64,000 nucleotides of DNA from Myxococcales bacterium. GTDB lineage: Bacteria > Myxococcota_A > Bradymonadia > REDH01. The translations under genes were made by a program, and so were the position numbers. Under the pieces are notes generated by a model. It was given only the letters and a program-made list of their open reading frames with translations. It had not been told where the DNA came from and made no database searches. Positions 35,544 to 44,993 of the stretch are shown here, piece by piece (the stretch's first letter is position 1; every line of letters starts with the position of its first letter). Location of the stretch: the NCBI GenBank assembly GCA_020633625.1, contig JACKDJ010000009.1, positions 1-64,000 of the forward strand, written 5' to 3'.

Positions 35544-36901
35544 CACGCGTCGCTCGTCGCTGGCGCTGGGCCGTCGTGTGGGCGCGGCGCGTCGCAGAGC
35601 TCGCGTCGGTCACGGCGATCGTGGCCGTGGTGGCGGCGTGCCAGCCAGAGCCGCCGCCGACACCGCAGCCCGTAGGGCCGTACCTGCTGCTCGACGGGAT
35701 CGACCTAGCCTCGGCGGGCGCACCGCTCGAGCTGCGCCGCGGTGAACCACTGTGGACGCTTCGCGGCGAGCGGTCGGACTTTCGCGCCGACGCGCGTCGC
35801 GTCGAGGCCGTCGAGACGGCGGTGCGCCGCCCGTGGCTCACCCTCGAGACGCGAGACTTCGCGCTCACCGGGCGTGCGCTGGACCTGACCGACCCGGATG
35901 CCGTCCGCGTGACGCTGCACCCTGCGGACTCACCGCCGGTGGCGCTGCGTGTCGGCCGCGTCGACGGGCGCGGCGCCGACGCCGAGACGTGGATCCGGGT
36001 TGGCGACGAGCCCGTTGTGCGGCGGGTCGCTGGCGACCTTCGCGATGTGTTCGGCGGCGACGAAGACTCGTGGCGCAGCCTGTCGGTCGCCGGGATTGAT
36101 TCCGACGACGTTGTCTTCGTCGCCGCGACGCCGCCCGGCGTCGGTCCCCCGGAGGCGCGGACGCTCTTGCTGGTGCGGCTCGCGGGCCGATGGGTCCGCC
36201 TCGCTCCGCTCGGCCCGCCGGTGAGCACGGTTCGGGTGAACCGCGTGACGCGAGCGCTCGCCTCGGCCTCTGCGGACCGGACGCTGTCGGCAGCGGACCC
36301 CGGCGCGCTGGGTGTTGGCGCCGAGTCGGCACGCCTCGTGATCGGGACTGAGCGGGGCGTCGCGACGACGCTCGCGCTGGGCATCACCGACGGCGAAGAC
36401 ACCGTCCTCGCGCGCGACGGTGTCGTCGTCGCGTGGGTCGACGCCGCCACATCGCGGCTCGTGACCGACGCGTCGGTGCTCGTGGAGCCGGCGATCCGCA
36501 CGGATGAGCGCCTCGAGAGCGTTCGCAGGGTCGAGGTCGAGGACGTCGGAGCTGCGCCGGTGCGTCTGCTCCCGTTCGTCCGCGAAGACGGTGTCGTCGT
36601 GTTCGGCGCCGATCGGCGCGCCGCCGCGCGCGCGACCCGCACCAGCCCCGCGACGGCGCTCGTCGCAACGGCGGCCTCGCTCCGTGCGGCGCGCGGCGCC
36701 CACGGGTTCGAACGCCCGACGCGATGGGACCGCGCTGTGCGGATGTACTTGAACGATGGCCGCAGTCGGTCCATCGATGTGGCCGTCTTGCCCGCGCACG
36801 TCGTGGCGCGCGTCGAAGGAGGCCCTAGCTTCATCGTCGAGCCCGCGCTCGCCGCGCGGCTGTGCGCCAGCGTCGCCGAGCTCTCGGCGCAACCTCAGTA
36901 G
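35540..36901 (+). CDS. Lipoprotein, possibly DUF4340-like
   Basis: A 453-residue exported protein. GTG 35540 overlaps the activator stop (GTGA). A basic start and a hydrophobic stretch end in AIVAVVAACQPEPP, a lipobox. The domain that follows (LLLDGIDLASAG, PLWTLRGERSDFRADARRV, TWIRVGDEPVVRRV) has the look of DUF4340 proteins found beside ABC and gliding genes, but the match is weak. Translational coupling with the activator suggests they act together. Confidence 0.65.
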   Translation: MTRVARRWRWAVVWARRVAELASVTAIVAVVAACQPEPPPTPQPVGPYLLLDGIDLASAGAPLELRRGEPLWTLRGERSDFRADARRVEAVETAVRRPWLTLETRDFALTGRALDLTDPDAVRVTLHPADSPPVALRVGRVDGRGADAETWIRVGDEPVVRRVAGDLRDVFGGDEDSWRSLSVAGIDSDDVVFVAATPPGVGPPEARTLLLVRLAGRWVRLAPLGPPVSTVRVNRVTRALASASADRTLSAADPGALGVGAESARLVIGTERGVATTLALGITDGEDTVLARDGVVVAWVDAATSRLVTDASVLVEPAIRTDERLESVRRVEVEDVGAAPVRLLPFVREDGVVVFGADRRAAARATRTSPATALVATAASLRAARGAHGFERPTRWDRAVRMYLNDGRSRSIDVAVLPAHVVARVEGGPSFIVEPALAARLCASVAELSAQPQ

Positions 36902-36935
36902 CCGGAGCCCCGGCAGTCTTGGTCTTCGAGGCCTC

Positions 36936-37880
36936 ATGGAGATGCTGTTCGTGATGGACCCAATCGGGTCGATCAACATCAAGAAGGACACGACGTTCGC
37001 GTTCATGCTCGAGGCCCAGCGCCGCGGCTGGGGCGTCAGCTGGTGCACGGCGGGCGAGCTTGGCGCCGACGCGCGCGGCGGCTGGGCGGTCTGTTCGAAG
37101 GTGCGCGTCGAGCGCGTCGTCGGCGAGCACTACTCCGAGCGCGAGCGCGCGAAGCGGCCGCTGTCGGACTTCCGCGTCGTCTGGATGCGGACCGACCCGC
37201 CGTTCACGATGGACTACTACTACGCGACCCTCCTCCTCGACCTCGTGGACCCGTCACGGACGCTGGTGCTGAACCGGCCGGCGGGTCTGCGCGCCGCCAA
37301 CGAGAAGGCGTTCATCTTGCAGTTCCCGTCGGCGATGCCGCCTTCGATCGTGACGCGCTCGCGCGCAGAGATCCGCGAGTTCCTCGCGTCTGTTGGCGGA
37401 GTCGGAGTGATCAAGCCGCTCGACCGGATGGGCGGCTCCGGCATCTTCGTGCTGCGCGACGGGGACCCGAACCTGGCCTCGATCCTCGAGACGAGCACCG
37501 CGAACGAGCGGGAGCTCGTGATGGTGCAGCAGTACCTTCCCAAGGCGTCAGAGGGCGACAAGCGCGTGCTGCTGCTCGACGGCGAGCCGCTCGGTGCGAT
37601 CCTTCGCGTCCCGCAAGGCTCCGACTTCCGCGGGAACATGGCGGTGGGCGGACAGGCGGTCGCGGTCGACGTCACCGACCGCGACCGGGAAATCATCGCA
37701 GTGGTGCGCGACCGGCTCCGCGCGGCAGGGCTCTACTTCGTTGGGCTCGACGTGATCGGCGGCTACCTGACCGAGCTCAACGTGACGAGCCCGACCGGCG
37801 TGCAGGAGATCAACCGGCTGCACGGGCTGGCGATCGAGCAGCGCGTGTTCGACTGGGTCGACGCGCGCGTCGCGTCGTAG
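36936..37880 (+). CDS. gshB: Glutathione synthetase
   Basis: ATP-grasp enzyme that joins Gly to gamma-glutamyl-Cys; cytoplasmic, 314 residues, the usual length for bacterial GshB. Marks are MDPIGSINIKKDTTFAFMLEA at the start (split here), WMRTDPPFTMDYYYAT, VIKPLDRMGGSGIF (ATP-grasp loop), YLPKASEGDKRVLLLDG and GLDVIGGYLTELNVTSPTG. ATG 36936 has GAGG upstream. The gshA partner is not in the window. Confidence 0.95.
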   Translation: MEMLFVMDPIGSINIKKDTTFAFMLEAQRRGWGVSWCTAGELGADARGGWAVCSKVRVERVVGEHYSERERAKRPLSDFRVVWMRTDPPFTMDYYYATLLLDLVDPSRTLVLNRPAGLRAANEKAFILQFPSAMPPSIVTRSRAEIREFLASVGGVGVIKPLDRMGGSGIFVLRDGDPNLASILETSTANERELVMVQQYLPKASEGDKRVLLLDGEPLGAILRVPQGSDFRGNMAVGGQAVAVDVTDRDREIIAVVRDRLRAAGLYFVGLDVIGGYLTELNVTSPTGVQEINRLHGLAIEQRVFDWVDARVAS

Positions 37881-37897
37881 TCGCCCGGGTTCGCGCC

Positions 37898-37910
37898 CGC
37901 GCTCTTCGAG
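37898..37910. terminator. Weak hairpin between convergent genes
   Basis: CGCTC-ttc-GAGCG between gshB and the Cys-rich lipoprotein gene. Short stem, no T-run. Confidence 0.25.
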
Positions 37911-37959
37911 CGGCTACGAGCACCGCCGAGAGAGCGCGCTGCCGACCACTGTCGGTGCG

Positions 37960-40731
37960 TCAGCGCTGCTCGGCGCGGGCAACCCCGGTGGCTACGGCGT
38001 CGAGGTCGCCGAGCGTAGCGCCGCCGACCTGGATGATGTCGGCGTAGTCGGCCGACGCATCGATCGCCTCGACACGCAGGAACGCGCCGGCGCTCCAGTC
38101 GTCGATTCCCGCCGGCGGCGTCGGGAGGGTGAGGCTCAGCACCTCCTCGCCGGCGCCATAGAGGGTCCACGAGCCACTCGGCCCTACCAGCGTCACGCGG
38201 GTGAGGGCCGCGCCGGACGGGTCGATCTCGACCGAACGCGTCTCGCGTGACCACCCGCCGAGCGGTGCGGTGAGGAAGGGCGTACGGGCGAAGTCGAGGG
38301 ACTCCGGCAGCCGCGCACCGACGAACATCCGCGCCGAGATGTCTGCGGGGAGCGTGATTCCGCCGCCTCCGAAGCCGGCGCCGCTCGTGCCGAACGCGAT
38401 CGCGACGACGCCGAAGTCGCCGCTGCCGAGCCCGCTGTGCGAGGGTGCCATGCGGAGCACGCGCGACGGGGGCGCGGCGCCGTCGGTCGACTGCGCGGCG
38501 CTGATTCCGGTCGGGACGAAGCCAACACCATCGACGACGACGCCGCCGACCAGGATCACGATCTCGGTCTGCTCCCCCGCGATGACGGGGAGGGCGGGGA
38601 GTGACACCTCGGTGCGGTACCGCTGCGCGACGCGCGGTGCGACCTCGACCGTCGGGAACCCGAGGTAGTTGGGCAGCAGCTCGTCGCGCACGCCGTCGCC
38701 GTCGAAGTCGGCCGTGTCTTCGACGAGCGGCTCGGCGTCGGAGCTGTAGAAGACGACGTCGTGGTCGAAGCTCTCGAACAGCGGGAGCAGCGCGCCGAGG
38801 ACGGTCGCGATGTCGACGCCGCCGCCGGTGAACAGGCCGATCAGCTCCTGCGCGCGGATGTAGCCGCCGAGGCCCCACGCGAAGTTCGGACCGTCGGGGG
38901 AGCGCGCGAAGTACTCGCCCTTCACGTCGCCGATCCCGAAGAAGTCTACCGAGAGGACGAGGCCGCCGGGGAGCGGGAACTCCTGACCGCCGATCCCGGG
39001 GACCGAGATCGACGTGTTGATCGGGTCACCCAGCAGGTTGGTGAGGTCGAGGTCGACGAGGTTGCCGGGCAGGGCCGCGCCGGCGAGGCCGAGTCGCGTG
39101 TCGCCGGTCGACGCTACACGCGAGAAGTCCATCTCGCCACTGAACCCGCCGACGGCGGCAAAGCCGCGCGCGGCGTGGAGGGGGGCGAGGACGGTGCCGC
39201 CAAGTGGCACGCGTGCGAAGCTCGCCGCGTCGTAGCCGTCGGCGAAGACGTGGACAGCGCCGTCCCACCCGGCGCGCGCCGCGACACCGCGCGCGTCGAC
39301 GTCGACCTCGGAGTCGCCGAAGAGGACGACAGCGTCGAGCAGCGGCAGCCCGGTCTCGGCGTCGATGACGGCGACCCGCGTCGCGCGGTCGTCGCTCGCG
39401 CCGAGGTTGGTGATCGTGATCGGCGGCGAGACGGGCGTCGCGGCGCCGGCCGGGGTGGCAGTGACGCGCGCTTCGCCGGCGGTTCCGCCGGCGACGACGG
39501 TTGTTCCCGAGATCGATGCGACGGCGGTCGCGTCAGACGTGAACGCGAACGCGACGCCGGGGATCGCGGCTCCGCGCGCGTCGAGCGCGACCGCGACGAG
39601 CGCGGCGCGATCGCCCGGAGCCATCGGAGCGGGGCGGCTGAGGATCACGATCGACGCGATCTCCGTGTCGGGGACATCGACGCAGGTGCCGGCCTCACAC
39701 ACCTGCCCGGGGCAGTCCTCCTGACCGCGGCAGAGCTCGGGGACGCACAGCCCGGCGATGCAGCTCTCGGCCGGGCCGCAGTCCGCGGCGTCCTCGCATG
39801 CCGCCGCCGACCTGCAGAGGCCGCCTTCGCACAGCTCGCCGTCGTTGCACGAGAGGTCGCTCGTGCAGGGCCGCCCAGTCTCGCAGATGCCGTCGAGGCA
39901 CGTTTGGCCGGGCGCACAGTCTCGGTTCGAGGCGCAAGCGTCGTAGGGTTCGCAGCGGCCGGCCCCGTCGCAGCGCTCGCCGTCGGGGCAGCCCGCGGTC
40001 CCGGTCCCCGTGCACTCGAACGGGATGCAGAGCCCATCGACGCAGCCCTCGTTCGGATCGCACTGGGCGTCGCTGCTGCATGCGTAGACACACACCGCGT
40101 CGACGCAGGCGGTTGTGCGCCGCCCGCCACAGTCGGCGTTCGACGCGCAGCCGGGGATGCACCGTCCGTCGGTACAAATCCCGAGCACGCCGGCGCACTC
40201 GTCGTCGCGCGTGCAGCTCGGCGCGTACCGGCAGATCGTCCCGACGCAGGTCGCGTCGTCGGGGCAAAGTGCGTCGGACTGCGCGAGCGTGCAGTCGACG
40301 CTCGCGCAGGCGCCGTCGGCGCACACCTCGCCGAGCTCGCAGTCGGCCGACGAGGTGCAAGCCCCCGGAACGACGATGCCTTCACAGGCGTCGCCGGTGC
40401 CGTCGCCGTCGGCGTCGGCTTGGTCGGGGTTCGCGACGCTGGGGCAGTTGTCGCTCTCGTCGGCGATCCCGTCGCCGTCGCTGTCGCCCGGCTCGCCGAC
40501 GCAGCTCCCCGCGACGCAGCTCCCCGTGGGGCAGTCGTCGTTGGTCGCGCATTCGGTCGACGTCACGCACGTGCCGGCGACGCAGGCCTCGCCGCTCGAG
40601 CAGTCGGTCGAGGTCAGACACTCGCCTGTGGAGTCGCCCTCGTTGCAGGCCGTAAGTGCGAGCGCCGCGAGCGCGAGAGTCGAGATGGCCGCGGCGAGGC
40701 CGCTGGAGAGACGGTACGGGAACACGGGCAT
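37960..40731 (-). CDS. Large Cys-rich lipoprotein with TSP3, Ig-like and hydrophobic C-terminal domains
   Basis: A 923-residue surface protein. A strong GGAGGT lies before ATG 40731. The signal ends in LALALTACNEG. Residues about 35-75 and 135-355 carry repeats of the type C-x-x-DCxxGExCxxGxC. Between them is a thrombospondin type 3-like calcium stretch (DSDGDGIADESDNCPSVANP). About 360-440 looks like a bacterial Ig-like (BIG2) domain (IVILSRPAPMAPGDRAALVA). Next is a carboxypeptidase-regulatory-like segment (VIDAETGLPLLDAVVLFGD), and the rest is unrecognised. No catalytic motif seen. It is probably an adhesive or structural surface protein. Confidence 0.8.
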   Translation of the reverse strand: MPVFPYRLSSGLAAAISTLALAALALTACNEGDSTGECLTSTDCSSGEACVAGTCVTSTECATNDDCPTGSCVAGSCVGEPGDSDGDGIADESDNCPSVANPDQADADGDGTGDACEGIVVPGACTSSADCELGEVCADGACASVDCTLAQSDALCPDDATCVGTICRYAPSCTRDDECAGVLGICTDGRCIPGCASNADCGGRRTTACVDAVCVYACSSDAQCDPNEGCVDGLCIPFECTGTGTAGCPDGERCDGAGRCEPYDACASNRDCAPGQTCLDGICETGRPCTSDLSCNDGELCEGGLCRSAAACEDAADCGPAESCIAGLCVPELCRGQEDCPGQVCEAGTCVDVPDTEIASIVILSRPAPMAPGDRAALVAVALDARGAAIPGVAFAFTSDATAVASISGTTVVAGGTAGEARVTATPAGAATPVSPPITITNLGASDDRATRVAVIDAETGLPLLDAVVLFGDSEVDVDARGVAARAGWDGAVHVFADGYDAASFARVPLGGTVLAPLHAARGFAAVGGFSGEMDFSRVASTGDTRLGLAGAALPGNLVDLDLTNLLGDPINTSISVPGIGGQEFPLPGGLVLSVDFFGIGDVKGEYFARSPDGPNFAWGLGGYIRAQELIGLFTGGGVDIATVLGALLPLFESFDHDVVFYSSDAEPLVEDTADFDGDGVRDELLPNYLGFPTVEVAPRVAQRYRTEVSLPALPVIAGEQTEIVILVGGVVVDGVGFVPTGISAAQSTDGAAPPSRVLRMAPSHSGLGSGDFGVVAIAFGTSGAGFGGGGITLPADISARMFVGARLPESLDFARTPFLTAPLGGWSRETRSVEIDPSGAALTRVTLVGPSGSWTLYGAGEEVLSLTLPTPPAGIDDWSAGAFLRVEAIDASADYADIIQVGGATLGDLDAVATGVARAEQR

Positions 40732-40863
40732 GAGACCTCCGGAGTCTGCGACGAGATGGGTAGCAAACCGACCGAGTGGCCTCAAGCGCCGGTGGCGACC
40801 AACTCACTTGACCGCGGATCGGCCGTGCGTGCACGAGCAACCTCTCCGCGGTATCATCCGCGC

Positions 40864-41319
40864 ATGCGCGACTGCACGATGCGAGCTCGGATCGCCTTGG
40901 TCGGCCTCCTGACGGCGGGGTCGGCTTCGGCGCGCGCAGAGCTGCTCGTGTTCGAGCTCGATGGGGTCGACGCACCGCGGATCGCGAGCTCGTGGGAGGC
41001 GTTCCAGGCGACCGTCGCGGCAGCCGGGGTGACGGTGCAGTGGGCCGACCAGCTCTTCCACGATCCGAACTACAGCCCCGCTGGTGGCGCGAGCTACGGA
41101 ACGATGGCCGTCACGGCGGGGACGCAGGCCTTCAACCTGACCTGGTTCCACTTCGACACCGTCGCGGGCGCCGACGCCTCCGTCGCGACGCTGCAGGCCG
41201 CCGGCCCTGTGGCGTATCCGTTCGCGATGGTTCACGACGGCCCGTATCTGGTGACGGCGTACTCCGACGCTGCGACGGCAGCGGACTGCGAGAGCCTCCT
41301 CGAACGGCTCACACGTTGA
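40864..41319 (+). CDS. Small secreted protein, unknown
   Basis: A 151-residue protein with an N-terminal signal (MRARIALVGLLTAGSASARA, if the second ATG at 40879 is used). The mature part is acidic, with WADQLFHDPNYSPAGG and a single Cys near the end. Family not recognised. It is followed after 37 bases by the four-FHA ABC gene, so the two could be co-transcribed. Confidence 0.6.
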   Translation: MRDCTMRARIALVGLLTAGSASARAELLVFELDGVDAPRIASSWEAFQATVAAAGVTVQWADQLFHDPNYSPAGGASYGTMAVTAGTQAFNLTWFHFDTVAGADASVATLQAAGPVAYPFAMVHDGPYLVTAYSDAATAADCESLLERLTR

Positions 41320-41356
41320 GCCGCGCCCTCCGAGCGTCCTCCAAGGAGACCGCGTC

Positions 41357-44300
41357 GTGACCGACATCGTCTTCGGAAGCGACACGGAGGTCTGTGATCT
41401 GTGGGTCGAGCGAAAGACAGTCTCGGCGGTCCACGCACGGATCACGGTCGCCGATGACGGGTTCGTCCTCGTCGACGAAGGCAGCACGAACGGGACGTAC
41501 GTTCGCGGCCAGCGAGTTCCGCCTCACACTCCAGTTTCGGTCGCCGTCGGAGACCGCATCTCGCTCGGTCGAAGCTCGACGTTCGTGCTGGCCGACGAGC
41601 ACCTGCGCAAGCTGACGCATCCCGACGAGCCGCACCAGCGGCGCCCACTCGACGTCGAAGTCGCGCCGGAGCCACGAACGCTCTCCGGCCCGATCACGCA
41701 GGAGGGGAGGGCCGCGCAGGCGCGCCCGACGCTGCCGGTCGCAGCGATCTCGCCTCCGCGCACGACCGTCCCCGTCGCGGGGGCCGGGCCGGGGCGTCCG
41801 ACCCTCCCTGTCCCCGCGGCCGTGCTGATCGCCGCCGCCGACGGACAGCGCACGCTCCAGATGGCGGCGGTCGAGGTCGACTCCGCGCTCCGTTCGGCCG
41901 CGGCCGGCGGGACCCCGGCTGCCCCTCCGGCCGGCTCGTCTGCGATCTCGCTCGGCTACGCGGAGTCGAACGACGTCGTCCTCCCGTACCCGCATGTGTC
42001 GGGGCGTCACGCACGGATCTACCGCGTAGGCGATCGCTATCTTCTCGAGGATCAGGGCTCGACGAACGGCACTTGGGTCGACGACCGCCGCATCGAGCGC
42101 GCGTGGCTTCAGCCGGGTGCCCGCTTCGCGCTGGGCGCGACCGTTGTCACCTTCGACGCCGAGCTCGTCGCCAGGCTCGCTCGCTCGGCCACCGATGTCA
42201 GCACCCGCCCGGTCCTTCCGTTCAGCCCGGGCAGGGTGATCGTCGCCGGTCGTGCGGCCGACTGCGACCTCCGAGCCGACGCTGCAACCGTGTCGGGCCA
42301 CCACGCCGCGTTCACGGTGCTCGCCGACGGCACCGGATACTCGGTGCGCGATCTCGGCTCGACCAACGGGACGTACCTCAACGCGCGCGAGAATCGGGTC
42401 GACGCCCCGGTTACGGTCGGCGCCGACGACATCGTCTTTCTCGGCACCTACCGTCTCCCCGTCGCGCGTGTCGCAGCGCTCGTCGCGGAGAGCGCCGGAG
42501 CCGACCAGGTCGCGCCCTCGGCGGCCGGCAAGCGTTACGTCGTCGGTCGGTCGTCCGACGCGGATGTCGTCGTCGACGCGCCCGTCATCTCGGCGCGTCA
42601 TGCCGAAGTCACCGTTCTCGGCGGCGGCAGATACCGGGTCCGGGACCTTGGCTCGTCGAACGGGACGTTCGTCGATGGCGTGCAGCTCCGTGGCGCCATC
42701 GAGGTCGGTGAAGACGCCCGCGTCTCGCTCGGGAGCGTCGAGGTCCTGCTGGACTCGACGACCGGTGTCGCGCGCCGCCGATACCGCGGCGACATCATGC
42801 TGCAGGCCGAGCGACTCACCGTAGAGGTCCCCGTCCGAGGGGGCCGCCAGACGCTGCTCGACGACGTCAGCTTCACCGCCTATCCGACCGAGTTCGTTGG
42901 GCTGATGGGGCCGTCCGGCGCGGGAAAGACCACGCTCATGCTCGCGCTCGCCGGGTTCGCTCCGCCCACCGCCGGCCGAAGCCTCCTCAACGGGCTCGAC
43001 CTCTACGAGCGCTACAACGCGTTCCGCGGCAGCATCGGCTACGTGCCCCAAGACGACATCGTCTTTCCGCAGCTCACCGTCTACGAGTCGCTCTACTACA
43101 CGGCGCGACTCCGCCTCCCACCCGACACGACGCGGGCCGAGATCGACCAGAAGATCGACGCGGTGCTGCAGACCCTCGAGATCGCACACACTCGGGACAC
43201 GCGCATCGGAGACGCGCTGCAGAAGGGCATCTCGGGCGGCGAGCGCAAGCGCGTGAACCTCGCGCAGGAGCTGATCACCGAGCCCTCCCTTCTGTGCCTC
43301 GACGAGCCCACTTCCGGACTCGCCTCCGAAGACACCCTCAACGTGATGCGCCTGCTGCGGGCGCTCGCCGACGAGGGTAGGACCATCCTGCTCACCATCC
43401 ACCAGCCGTCGCTCGACGCGTATCGGTTGATGGACAACGTGCTCTACCTGGTCCGCGGAACGGCCGTCTACTACGGCCCGGCGTTCCCAGACTCGATCCT
43501 GTTCATGAACGGCGGCGCCGACGAGCTCGGCCCGGAGCGCGACAAGCTCCTGGCCGACCCCGGCAACGCGCTCAAGCCGCTCGCTCGCGACCAGCGCGAG
43601 GCGATGGCGACGGCCTCGGACGGCGCGACGGCCGCGGTAGCCGTCCGCGCCGCGGCACGGGTCCGGCGCGACCGGTTCGAAACGTCGCGCTACCACCGCG
43701 AGTACGTGGAGGAGCGGCGCGACGAGCAGGCGGGCGTCGACTTCGCGCGCGCCGGTGTTCAGCGCGTCGTCCGCCGTGGCGCGCTGCGACAATGGTGGGT
43801 CCTGACTCAGCGGACGGCGCTCATCAAGTGGAAGGACCGTGTGAACAGCGCGATCCTGCTCGCGCAGGCGCCGGTCATCGGAGCCGTGCTCGCGTGGGTC
43901 TTCGGCGCCGATCACGCAGGCGGGAGCTACTTCGACAGCCTGCGTAGGGGCCCCGCGGCGCTCTTCCTCCTCGTCGCGTCGGCCGTGTGGTTTGGTTGCT
44001 CGAACGCCGCTCGCGAGATCGTCGGCGAGCTCGCCGTGTATCGGCGCGAGCGGATGGTGAACCTGATGATCCCGGCGTATGCCGCCTCGAAGTTCACCGT
44101 ACTCGGCGCCATCTGCGCGCTGCAGTGCGCGATCCTGCTCGGTATCTGCTACGCGCCTCTCGGGCTCCAGGGCTCGGTGGTCGCGCTGTACGGCGCGCTC
44201 CTCGTCTCGGCGCTCGTGGGGCTCGGCTCGGGCCTGACGTTGTCGGCCCTCGTGCGGTCGCAGGAGGCGGCGATGGCGCTCGTGCCGCTGACGCTGATTC

Positions 44301-44881
44301 CGCAGATCGTGCTCGGTGGCGTCATCATGCCTTTGCACGAGATGGGGCGCTCGACCGAGACGTTGGCCAGCCTGACCGCGACGCGCTGGGGCTACGAGGC
44401 CGCGCTGTTTGCCGAGTTCGGCGACGACACTCCGGCGCGGCTGCAGCAAGAGTGCGAGATCGCGGACTGTGTGTGGGGCGCCGGTGCGACCGGGGCGACG
44501 TTCACGTACTACCCCGGCGATCCTTCCGAAGCGACCGAGTCCGAGACCGTGGGAGGGGTAGAGGCCGTGGTCGGGGGCGTCGTCCCGTACTCTGCGCCGG
44601 CCGACACTCCGCTCTGCTTCGGGTTCTGCGCGGCGCTGCAGCGCTCCGAAGAGCTCGGTCCGCTCGACGCGGCGTTCGGGCCCGATCCGGCCGACCCGCT
44701 CCGGCGTCGCGCGGTCGAGGCGATCGCCGGGGACGGCCACGCGCCGGACGAGGTGCTCGTGGCGCCGCCTTCGCGCCGCGTCGGGTATGGCGCGGCGCTA
44801 GGCGCGCTCGCGCTGATGCTCGTGCTCTATGCCGCGTTGGTGGGGTCGCTCCTGCGGTCGCGGGACGTCGCGGTCGGCTGA
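41357..44881 (+). CDS. Four-FHA ABC exporter (ABCG-type half-transporter)
   Basis: Membrane ATPase of 1174 residues likely exporting an unknown substrate under phospho-Thr control. Four FHA domains lie at about 1-85, 197-275, 290-365 and 390-465, each with its GS(T/S)NGT turn. The nucleotide-binding domain follows: Walker A GPSGAGKTT (about 522-530), signature ISGGERKR (about 624), Walker B LLCLDEPTSG (about 645). About 833-1170 is an ABC2-type membrane domain with about six helices and a large Cys-containing loop before the last helix. Mycobacterial Rv1747 has the same layout with two FHA domains. The start GTG 41357 follows AAGGAG. Confidence 0.92.
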   Translation: MTDIVFGSDTEVCDLWVERKTVSAVHARITVADDGFVLVDEGSTNGTYVRGQRVPPHTPVSVAVGDRISLGRSSTFVLADEHLRKLTHPDEPHQRRPLDVEVAPEPRTLSGPITQEGRAAQARPTLPVAAISPPRTTVPVAGAGPGRPTLPVPAAVLIAAADGQRTLQMAAVEVDSALRSAAAGGTPAAPPAGSSAISLGYAESNDVVLPYPHVSGRHARIYRVGDRYLLEDQGSTNGTWVDDRRIERAWLQPGARFALGATVVTFDAELVARLARSATDVSTRPVLPFSPGRVIVAGRAADCDLRADAATVSGHHAAFTVLADGTGYSVRDLGSTNGTYLNARENRVDAPVTVGADDIVFLGTYRLPVARVAALVAESAGADQVAPSAAGKRYVVGRSSDADVVVDAPVISARHAEVTVLGGGRYRVRDLGSSNGTFVDGVQLRGAIEVGEDARVSLGSVEVLLDSTTGVARRRYRGDIMLQAERLTVEVPVRGGRQTLLDDVSFTAYPTEFVGLMGPSGAGKTTLMLALAGFAPPTAGRSLLNGLDLYERYNAFRGSIGYVPQDDIVFPQLTVYESLYYTARLRLPPDTTRAEIDQKIDAVLQTLEIAHTRDTRIGDALQKGISGGERKRVNLAQELITEPSLLCLDEPTSGLASEDTLNVMRLLRALADEGRTILLTIHQPSLDAYRLMDNVLYLVRGTAVYYGPAFPDSILFMNGGADELGPERDKLLADPGNALKPLARDQREAMATASDGATAAVAVRAAARVRRDRFETSRYHREYVEERRDEQAGVDFARAGVQRVVRRGALRQWWVLTQRTALIKWKDRVNSAILLAQAPVIGAVLAWVFGADHAGGSYFDSLRRGPAALFLLVASAVWFGCSNAAREIVGELAVYRRERMVNLMIPAYAASKFTVLGAICALQCAILLGICYAPLGLQGSVVALYGALLVSALVGLGSGLTLSALVRSQEAAMALVPLTLIPQIVLGGVIMPLHEMGRSTETLASLTATRWGYEAALFAEFGDDTPARLQQECEIADCVWGAGATGATFTYYPGDPSEATESETVGGVEAVVGGVVPYSAPADTPLCFGFCAALQRSEELGPLDAAFGPDPADPLRRRAVEAIAGDGHAPDEVLVAPPSRRVGYGAALGALALMLVLYAALVGSLLRSRDVAVG

Positions 44882-44887
44882 GTCGAC

Positions 44888-44965
44888 GGAGCTGCGGCTA
44901 GGCGGCGGGTGGCGGCTGGGCGTCGTTGGAGCTGCGGCTAGGCGGCGGGTGGCGGATGGGCGTCG
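44888..44965. repeat. Tandem direct repeat, 38 bases, period 40
   Basis: GGAGCTGCGGCTAGGCGGCG... occurs at 44888-44925 and again at 44928-44965 with one base change. It lies between the transporter stop and the kinase stop (convergent). Confidence 0.65.
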
Positions 44966-44993
44966 CGGCGCGAGCGACGACGCTATCGACGCA

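Noticed and set aside
41309..44740. 1143-residue minus-strand frame opposite the FHA-ABC gene
   Set aside because: Pure antisense shadow; all domain motifs are on the plus strand.
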